In this document: in pieces, positions 59,037-64,000 of the stretch
How positions within the stretch are numbered: the first letter of the stretch is position 1
Layout of the letters: each line of letters begins with the position of its first letter
Assembly: GCA_000230955.3 (NCBI GenBank)
Contig: CP007060.1
Location: forward strand, 1,922,001-1,986,000
Direction of reading: 5' to 3'
Source: Halobacterium sp. DL1
GTDB taxonomy: Archaea; Halobacteriota; Halobacteria; Halobacteriales; Halobacteriaceae
DNA: 64,000 nucleotides
The notes under the pieces: model-generated
Seen by the model: only the letters and a program-made list of their open reading frames with translations
Told to the model about the DNA's origin: nothing
Database searches by the model: none
Position numbers and translations under genes: made by a program

Positions 59037-60052
59037 TTGAGACCCCTCGTCATCAGGTGGTACTCCATCACGGTCTCGATCCCGTCGAGGTACGACCCGA
59101 CGTCGACGGAGTCGAACGCTCCCTCGAACTCTCTCGCGGCGGCGAGTTCCTCGCTCCACTGGCGGAGGAACAGGTCCTCGACGTCGTGCTCGTGGATGGT
59201 TCGGCGTATCTCGGCGACCTCGTGTTCACCCCCGTCTTCCCGGGACGCGGCCAGCTGGTCGGCCGAAACGATGCCCGACTCGAGCGCGTGCGCTACGATT
59301 CCCGACGTGAAGTCGCCCTCGGCGACCTCCCGCTCCCAGGTGGTCACCCAGTTGCCGATGCGGACCATCCGCTGTGCCCGCTCGAGCACCCGACGGAGCG
59401 CGGACAGGTCCGAGCGGTCGAACGACGGCGACAGCGTGAGGTCGACGTCGGCGAACCCGTACAGCATCATGTTGTGGGCGTCGTACGTCTGGAGCTCCGA
59501 TTCTGTGATGGCGTCGAGGTGCTGGTTCGCGAGGTAGGAGTACTCCATCGCAGTGACGACCTGCCTGAGGTCGAACCGGACGACGTCGTCGAACTCGGCG
59601 GCCCGCGGGCCCGCCCGGAGTCCGGCCGAGAACTCGTCCCAGACGTCGCTCGCGAACGCGAGGACATCGGTGTCGACGCCGTCGCGGTCGTAGTCGACGA
59701 CCCGGTGGTCGAACGGCAGCTTCGCGGCCTCGTCGAACGTGGCCCAGTCCTGTTGCTTCTCGGCGACGTCGTCGAGGACGCTGACGAACATGAGCCCGAG
59801 CAGTTTCGTGTTCTGGGCCCGCTCGCGGTGCTCCGGGGCGACACACGAGAGCGTGAACTCCGGGAAGAGGTGGTGGGCCCACTTCCAGAGGAACTGGTCT
59901 CGGTCGCCGACGACCGTGTCGTACGCCTCGACCAGCGGCAGCGTCTGTTCGGGGAGCTGGTGGTTCTGGATCTGCTCGAGGGGCGCTCGCAGCTCCGCGA
60001 CCTTGTGTGGCTGCGGCTGGCCGTCCGTCGATGTGCTGTCTCTGATTGTCAT
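59033..60052 (-). CDS. Divergent class I terpene-synthase-like protein
   Basis: A 339-residue, almost all-helical protein. Two motifs suit a class I terpenoid synthase: the aspartate-rich SVLDDVAEKQQD (91-102, D94/D95) and RIGNWVTTWEREVAEGD (231-247), whose N234-x3-T238-x3-E242 fits the NSE metal triad except for W235 in place of D. The spacing is 140 residues, as in bacterial sesquiterpene synthases. The usual diphosphate-sensing Arg (about 46 residues before NSE) and C-terminal RY pair are not recognisable. Substrate is unknown; it may be a synthase, a prenyl-binding homologue, or another alpha-helical family. It sits between two regulators in one operon. Confidence 0.55.
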   Translation of the reverse strand: MTIRDSTSTDGQPQPHKVAELRAPLEQIQNHQLPEQTLPLVEAYDTVVGDRDQFLWKWAHHLFPEFTLSCVAPEHRERAQNTKLLGLMFVSVLDDVAEKQQDWATFDEAAKLPFDHRVVDYDRDGVDTDVLAFASDVWDEFSAGLRAGPRAAEFDDVVRFDLRQVVTAMEYSYLANQHLDAITESELQTYDAHNMMLYGFADVDLTLSPSFDRSDLSALRRVLERAQRMVRIGNWVTTWEREVAEGDFTSGIVAHALESGIVSADQLAASREDGGEHEVAEIRRTIHEHDVEDLFLRQWSEELAAAREFEGAFDSVDVGSYLDGIETVMEYHLMTRGLK

Positions 60053-60059
60053 CGTGGTA

Positions 60060-60458
60060 TCACTCGGTCGCTCCGTCGCCCGTCTCAGTCGGCCCGAGGA
60101 ACGACTCCAGGCGCTCGGACCCGTGGTACTCGACAGTCCCCTCCTCGAGGCCGTAGAACAGGAGGCCCGCGTCGGCCAGTTTCGGGAGGTGGACGTGGTG
60201 GAGGTTGGTCGCCACGCGCTGGCGATGAGTCCCCGGTCCGGAGTCTGGACACTCGCTCTCGACGACGACGGCGACGAGGTCGTCGAAGTCGACGGTGATG
60301 CCTGGTCGAGTCGCGAGGAACGACACGACGGTGCGTCGGCGCCCGCTCGCGAGCAGGCGGTGACGTTCGTCCCGCGGAATCTCACCCTGCTGGGGTGTCT
60401 GGTGGCTGTCGTTGCGGAATGCGGCAGTATCCCGCTCCGTGGGACTCTCGTCACTCAT
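60060..60458 (-). CDS. DUF7344-type winged-helix regulator
   Basis: A 132-residue protein. Helix 1: RDERHRLLASGRRRTVVSFLATR (29-51), then GITVDFDDLVAVVVESE, and the arginine-rich recognition helix HRQRVATNLHHVHLPKLADAGLLFYG (78-103), with a wing and polar tail. H-x-R-x-x-x-x-L-H-H-x-x-L-P-K-L is the typical DUF7344 pattern of haloarchaea. It is the first gene of the operon; its stop is 7 bp before the terpene-synthase-like ATG. Confidence 0.85.
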   Translation of the reverse strand: MSDESPTERDTAAFRNDSHQTPQQGEIPRDERHRLLASGRRRTVVSFLATRPGITVDFDDLVAVVVESECPDSGPGTHRQRVATNLHHVHLPKLADAGLLFYGLEEGTVEYHGSERLESFLGPTETGDGATE

Positions 60459-60485
60459 GCGAGTGCGCCCACGCCGTTGGCGGGG

Positions 60486-60493
60486 TTAAGCTT
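60486..60493 (-). promoter_or_regulatory. TATA-like box of the terpene-synthase-like operon
   Basis: On the minus strand AAGCTTAA is 28-35 bp before the start codon at 60458, standard for a leaderless transcript. Confidence 0.5.
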
Positions 60494-60499
60494 TGTCTG

Positions 60500-60549
60500 T
60501 AGGAGAGTCCTAATTCTGCCCCCTGTGCCTCTAGGACGCCCCTACCTAG
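60500..60549 (-). promoter_or_regulatory. Candidate operators upstream of the terpene-synthase-like operon
   Basis: TAGGA-gag-TCCTA (60500-60512) is a perfect palindrome immediately upstream of the TATA/BRE position, fit for an activator. A second inverted repeat, CTAGG-N9-CCTAG, lies at 60531-60549, and CTAGG recurs at 60578-60582. Two regulators are encoded in the operon itself. Confidence 0.5.
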
Positions 60550-60597
60550 CGTTTCCGCCCAGTAGATTGAACCCTGTCTAGGCTGACGTAGTGGTCG

Positions 60598-61509
60598 TCA
60601 CTTCCGGTCCAGTCGGCTGAGACCGTGCCAGATGGCGTTGACAATCCGGTCCTCGCCCTCGCCGTCCGCGTCGTCCCACCCGCGGGCGAGCGCGTCCTCC
60701 AGAGCGTCGAGGTCGTGGTTCTCGAAGTTGTTCATCCCGCGGAAGTCCTCGAGGGCGTCGCGGGCGTCCTCGCCAAACTCGGTAGTCATCTCGCCGTCGT
60801 AGAAGCCGAGGGACGCGAGCGTGCGCTGGACGTCTTCGGCGGTGTTACCGTCGAGTTCGGCGAACTCCTCGGGGCTCTCGCGCTCCAGGAGAGTGATGTC
60901 GTAGATGCGGAAGACGCGTTCGAGTTCCGCGATTGGCGCGTCGTGGTCGTCGACGCGGACGTCGATCCAGCGGTCGTTCTTCCCGTCGTAGCCGCCCGCC
61001 GGTTTGGCGACGTACAGCGCCGCGCTCTGCTCTCCGCGCTGGTCGCCGCCCGCCTCGTTGCCCGCGTAGAGGGCGGCGATGAGCTTCTCCGGGAGGCCGC
61101 CCGCTGTCTCCTCGAAGGCGTCGGCCATCGCGTCGACGGTCTCGCGGTTCTCCAGGATGTTCCCCTGGACGGTGTAGTTCTCGCCCTGGCGGTCGCTCGC
61201 GTGGTCGAAACAGTCCTCGCCCGTGAACGCCGCGGCGGAGCCGTCCTGTCCGATTACTCCGACCTGACGCTGTGGAGCTTCGTCGTCCTCGCTCGTGAGT
61301 TCCTCGACCACTTCAGCGGCGGTGTGGCCCTCGCGGAGCAAGTCGAGACCGTCCGGGCCGTAGGCGACGTTCGCGAAACTCTGCGTGGCGACGGCACCGG
61401 CGTCCGCGCTGACGAACGGGACGACGGCGCCGACGCCGACGAACTTCGACTGCACGGCGATGCCCACGGCCTCGGTCTCCGGGTCGCGGGCGGCGATGGA
61501 GAACGTCAT
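60598..61509 (-). CDS. DUF1028 protein with peptidoglycan-binding-like tail
   Basis: A 303-residue protein. Residues 1-220 are the DUF1028 Ntn-hydrolase-like fold: TFSIAARDPETEAVGIAVQSKFVGVGAVVPFV (region 2-33) with the FSIAARDP start, then DGSAAAFTGEDCFDHAS, HTVQGN-like NYTVQGNILE and ALYAGNEAGGDQRGEQSAALYV (region 155-176). The C-terminal part (GFYDGEMTTEFGEDARDALEDFRGMNNFE) is like a PG-binding-1 helical repeat. Proposed as heterocyclic amide hydrolases in bacteria; not verified for archaea. Confidence 0.86.
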   Translation of the reverse strand: MTFSIAARDPETEAVGIAVQSKFVGVGAVVPFVSADAGAVATQSFANVAYGPDGLDLLREGHTAAEVVEELTSEDDEAPQRQVGVIGQDGSAAAFTGEDCFDHASDRQGENYTVQGNILENRETVDAMADAFEETAGGLPEKLIAALYAGNEAGGDQRGEQSAALYVAKPAGGYDGKNDRWIDVRVDDHDAPIAELERVFRIYDITLLERESPEEFAELDGNTAEDVQRTLASLGFYDGEMTTEFGEDARDALEDFRGMNNFENHDLDALEDALARGWDDADGEGEDRIVNAIWHGLSRLDRK

Positions 61510-61540
61510 GGGCGACGGGTCGCCCGCCGCGGCCAAAAGC

Positions 61541-62002
61541 CTACGGCTCGTCCACCCCCGTTGCCGCCACCTTCTGCGCCGTCAGGGGCTGTCTGCTCGA
61601 CAGGTCGCAGGCGAACGCGGGGTGCTCGACGAGGTGCCACAGCACCATGTGCCGGCGGCCTGCGGTGAGCCCGCTCCCCGAGAGGTCCTCGGCGATGAAC
61701 TCCGCGGGGAGCCTGTCGAACAGCCGCCGCAGGCAGCCGAAGGTGTCGAACACCTTGCGGTTGCCCGTGGAGTCGGCGCCCCGGCGCTCCACGACGTAGC
61801 TGCCGTCCGCGCGGTGTTCGCCGGTGGTGTTCAGGAACACCTCCCGGGACGTCAGTGCGTCTTCGAGGGAGTCCCGTAGCTGGTCGGCGTCCTCCCGCGA
61901 GAGAACCAGTTCGTCGCCGTCGACAGAGAGTACGACCCGGTCGCCGCGTCGCTCAGCCCTTGGGTCAGGCGAGCGGTCGGATTTCTCGACCAGCCGCGTC
62001 AC
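61541..62002 (-). CDS. Haloarchaeal conserved hypothetical protein
   Basis: A 153-residue protein with RGDRVVLSVDGDELVLSREDADQLRDSLEDALTSREVFLNTTGEHR as a leading region (18-63), then GSYVVERRGADSTGNRKVFDTF and a Leu/Arg-rich helix CLRRLFDRLPAEFIAEDLSGSGLTAGRRHMVLWHLVEHPAF. The final part (GRRHMVLWHLVEHPAFACD) is likely a helix-turn-helix-like helical bundle. Two cysteines (FGCL, FACDL). I do not recognise the family with certainty. Its 31-bp spacing from DUF1028 suggests co-transcription. Confidence 0.7.
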   Translation of the reverse strand: MTRLVEKSDRSPDPRAERRGDRVVLSVDGDELVLSREDADQLRDSLEDALTSREVFLNTTGEHRADGSYVVERRGADSTGNRKVFDTFGCLRRLFDRLPAEFIAEDLSGSGLTAGRRHMVLWHLVEHPAFACDLSSRQPLTAQKVAATGVDEP

Positions 62003-62183
62003 CGCGGCTTACTCTATCCTCGGCGGCCGGAGTCGTGAGGTTCTGACTCGGCATCGTACCCACTGGTTCCCGGGAATCGTACATAAGTCCGGCGGTGGTA
62101 CAGATTCGTCCTGCCGGCGGCAGTCGATTCGGGGGACGGCGGTCGGCCAAACGACTTTCCGGTAGTCGGTCGAACGTGAAGGT

Positions 62184-62456
62184 ATGAGTGAGGAGAGCAG
62201 CCCCGAGGTCGTTCGCCGGAAACTGGACCCGGAGCGAGGGGAGCCGAACGTCCAGGTCGCCGAAATCGTCGCCGACATCAAGGACACGGAGCCGGCCGAA
62301 CTGGAGAACATGTACGGCTGCATCGACCATACAATCGACCACATCTTCTCGAACCCGCCGTCGTCCGAGGCGGACGTCGAGGTCAGGTTCAGCTACGAGG
62401 GCTGTCGAATCACGGTCGAACAGAACGGGGAGGCGACGTTTGTGAACACCCGGTAA
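62184..62456 (+). CDS. HalOD1 output-domain protein
   Basis: A 90-residue protein with HalOD1 features: NVQVAEIVADIKDTEPAELENMYGCIDHTIDHIF as a region (22-55), then the strands VEVRFSYEGCRITVEQNGEATFV. One of four HalOD1 genes in the window and the only one on the plus strand. Transcribed alone with an 180-bp upstream gap in which an AT-poor promoter must lie. Confidence 0.8.
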   Translation: MSEESSPEVVRRKLDPERGEPNVQVAEIVADIKDTEPAELENMYGCIDHTIDHIFSNPPSSEADVEVRFSYEGCRITVEQNGEATFVNTR

Positions 62457-62477
62457 CGCTGTCTCGGTGGTCCGGCG

Positions 62478-63026
62478 CTACTGGAATCCGCGTCCCACGG
62501 CGTCCTCGTCGACCAGGTCGTCTAACTCCTTGTCCAGGAGTTCGTCGGCGTCCGCGAACTCGTCGGCGAGGTCGTCCATCCGGTCCGGGCGGCCGTACGG
62601 GTCGTAGTCCATCGGGCCGAACGCCGGACTGTCCAGCGCGCCCATGACGTCCTCGAAGAACGCGTCGGGCGTAGTCGGCGCGTCCGCGTGCGCCTGCACG
62701 ACCTGTTCGAGTTCGCTCACCTTCTCTTCTGCTTCGTCCTCGTCCTCGATGGCCTGCTGGACCGCGAACCGTCCGGCGTCGTCGTCCGGGAGGAAGTCCG
62801 CGAGGCCGTCGTCGACCTTCCGCGCGACGCGCGCCCCAACCCCGCGCACCTCGAAGGGGTTCTTCGCGTACGTCTTCAGGTGGTAGACGCCCTGCGAGGG
62901 GTGGCCGAGGTAGAAGTCCTCGCCGACCCCCGAGGCGCGGTCGCCAGCCACCGCTCGCCAGTCGTCGGGGTCGGCGCCCGAATCCACCACGTCAGAGACG
63001 ATGTCCTCCCAGTCCCGTATTCGCAT
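62478..63026 (-). CDS. Acidic haloarchaeal conserved protein
   Basis: A 182-residue, strongly acidic protein. It begins RIRDWEDIVSDVVDSGADPDDWRAVAGDRASGVGEDFYLGHPSQGVYHLKTYAKNPFEVRGVGARVARKVD as a region (2-72), with a well-ordered core, followed by acidic helices rich in Asp/Glu. The YHLKTYAKNPFEVRGVG stretch looks conserved. Function unknown; convergent with the HalOD1 gene (21 bp between stops). Confidence 0.72.
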   Translation of the reverse strand: MRIRDWEDIVSDVVDSGADPDDWRAVAGDRASGVGEDFYLGHPSQGVYHLKTYAKNPFEVRGVGARVARKVDDGLADFLPDDDAGRFAVQQAIEDEDEAEEKVSELEQVVQAHADAPTTPDAFFEDVMGALDSPAFGPMDYDPYGRPDRMDDLADEFADADELLDKELDDLVDEDAVGRGFQ

Positions 63027-63311
63027 CGTGTCTCTGTACTCACGGCGTAGCCTTAAGCGGTCGCTTCGTCAGTCTTCGTTGCCTAAACTGGGTCTGGAGG
63101 TGTTGTCGTCGCAGTTTACTCTCGAAAGCCCTCGCCCTTTCAATCCACCAGGCTTACTGGAAACGCAGTCCGGGAGGGACTGAAAGAGGCCGCGTTCTGG
63201 GAGTCAACGCAGTCTACAAATTCGCCCACGCCAGACACAGCGACGGACGAAACGAGAACTCACGCTACTAGGAGCGACACCGTTATTCGCCGTCCCTCCC
63301 ACACCTCCTCC
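63027..63311. other. 285-bp spacer with a lone CRISPR-repeat-like hairpin
   Basis: Divergent gene space, no coding frame. A near-perfect CRISPR-repeat-shaped element is present: CAGTCC-gggag-GGACTG followed by AAAG (63166-63186), a stem-loop with a GAAAG-type 3' tail. A weak inverted partner CTTTCAATCC lies at 63137-63146. No repeated array is visible. AT-rich DNA just before 63312 may hold the promoter of the nuclease gene. Confidence 0.4.
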
Positions 63312-64000
63312 GTGAACGTACGGGGCGAGGTCACCGACGTCGGAGACGTACGGTCGGTGAGCACGCAGTACGGCGAGCGCGACATCCTGGAAGTGCGCGT
63401 GCGCCAACCGACCGAGGCGGAGTCTGTCCAGGTCACCCTCTGGGGGAAGTGGACGGAGACCGCCGACTACCTCGACCCGGGAATGGAACTGCTCCTGACC
63501 GAGGCGGAGGAGCGCGAGTGGAACGGCGAGACGCAGTACGCGACGTCGAAGGAGTCCTACGTCGTGGTCGAACCGGACTTCCTCGTGGACGTGACGAACA
63601 TCCGGTCGTTCGTGCAGTGTCCGCGGCTCTACTACCTGAACAAGCTCTCGGGGCTCCCGCTGAAGTACCCGGTGACGAAGGGGACAATCGTCCACGAGGT
63701 GTTCGGGGACCTCCTACGGGGCCGCGACCTCGACGACGCCATCGAGGAGCGCGTCGACGAGGCGGGCCTCGAACTGGGACTGCTCGGCCGGGACCGCGCG
63801 GAGGTCGAGGCGGACGTGCGCGCGAACGCGTCGGCCATCGAGGGGTGGCTGAAGCAGGGCCACTTCGCGGGCGACGGTGGAACGGAAGCAGACGACGACT
63901 GGCAGGCTGGCGACGACTGGCGCTCGGAGTACACCCTCATCTCCGAGACGTTCGGCATCAAGGGACGCTGTGACGCCATCCGGCGCGGGATGCCCGTCGA
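63312..64000 (+). CDS. Dna2/Cas4-type nuclease-helicase (N-terminal part, partial)
   Basis: The first 229 codons of a gene leaving the window. An OB-fold (residues 1-85: VNVRGEVTDVGDVRSVST, QVTLWGKWTETADYL) is followed by a RecB/Cas4-like nuclease domain that starts DVTNIRSFVQCPRLYYLNKLSG (near 97), where the conserved C-P-R-L-Y-Y is the first cysteine of an iron-sulfur nuclease. KYPVTKGTIVHEVFGDLLRG carries the H/E motif and GIKGRCDAI the D motif of PD-(D/E)xK. In haloarchaea such an N-terminus belongs to Dna2-like ATPases with a P-loop helicase part further on. GTG start. Confidence 0.75.
   Translation, partial: MNVRGEVTDVGDVRSVSTQYGERDILEVRVRQPTEAESVQVTLWGKWTETADYLDPGMELLLTEAEEREWNGETQYATSKESYVVVEPDFLVDVTNIRSFVQCPRLYYLNKLSGLPLKYPVTKGTIVHEVFGDLLRGRDLDDAIEERVDEAGLELGLLGRDRAEVEADVRANASAIEGWLKQGHFAGDGGTEADDDWQAGDDWRSEYTLISETFGIKGRCDAIRRGMPV

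Noticed and set aside
63027-63311. CRISPR array
   Set aside because: Only one repeat-like hairpin and a weak inverted partner are present; there is no regular repeat-spacer unit.
63312-64000. Evidence for a CRISPR-Cas locus from the Cas4-like domain
   Set aside because: An OB-fold precedes the nuclease, as in Dna2-like repair proteins, and no other cas gene is in the window.

Overview
The window is a stretch of chromosome from a halophilic archaeon (class Halobacteria). The evidence is very high GC, strongly acidic proteins, TATA-like boxes about 25-35 bp upstream of start codons (leaderless transcription), and archaeal or haloarchaeal families throughout: L7Ae, S28e, L24e, L21e, Rpb4, aEF-1beta, Nop5/fibrillarin, TmcA, archaeal Elp3, DacZ, halocyanin, HalOD1 and bacterio-opsin-activator-type HTH proteins. 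I cannot fix the genus from sequence alone. Most of the window is core chromosome, densely packed with small operons that often overlap by 4 bp (ATGA or GTGA).

Layout. 1-3.5 kb: end of a membrane transporter, a DUF7504-like protein, DUF456 and tmcA. 3.5-5.9 kb: ribosomal operon rpl7ae-rps28e-rpl24e-ndk, then a macro-domain gene broken by a 58-bp palindromic insertion, and a small zinc protein. 5.9-7.9 kb: paired MetE-like methionine synthase genes. 8-11.9 kb: conserved operon rpl21e-rpoF-DUF655-ksgA-mscS-hemK-like. 11.9-19.3 kb: cystathionine-synthase-type enzyme, lipoprotein, aEF-1beta with a CPxCG zinc protein, nop5-flpA, gshA, coaD and a one-cyclin-domain TFB-like protein. 19.3-24 kb: tRNA-Leu(UAG) with a duplicated 3' end, two response-regulator genes with HalOD1, and a 217-bp MITE with perfect 19-bp inverted repeats and an 8-bp target duplication. 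24-32.7 kb: YciE-like, dacZ-mscS, acyltransferase, small regulator, HEWD-type mini-protein, Gfo/Idh/MocA oxidoreductase, XPD-type helicase, DUF5784. 32.8-44.2 kb: tRNA-Leu(CAA), SLC13 permease, flavin reductase, IMPase, Lrp, DUF63, elp3, degenerate RecJ-like protein, Yip1, tdk. 44.2-56.8 kb: FMN reductase, UspA, remnants of an NmrA/HxlR pair, cation exchanger, mutY, lipoprotein, histidine kinase, halocyanin, class III aminotransferase, MgtC/DUF4010, PadR with a palindromic operator, amphi-Trp, citrate-synthase-like gene. 56.9-64 kb: HalOD1 proteins, a three-gene minus-strand operon encoding a DUF7344-type regulator, a divergent class I terpene-synthase-like protein and a second HTH regulator, DUF1028, hypotheticals, and the start of a Dna2/Cas4-type nuclease gene.

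How the genes work together. RNA biology dominates: L7Ae, Nop5 and fibrillarin form the box C/D 2'-O-methylation RNP; TmcA and Elp3 modify tRNA; KsgA dimethylates 16S rRNA; ribosomal proteins and Rpb4 accompany them. Sulfur/thiol metabolism recurs (MetE pair, gamma-synthase, GshA). A sensory theme (receiver, GAF, PAS, HalOD1, bat-HTH) appears on both sides of the window. The most interesting unexplained unit is the terpene-synthase-like operon at 58.1-60.6 kb: its two metal-binding motifs sit 140 residues apart, as in known class I terpene synthases, but other active-site residues are not recognisable.
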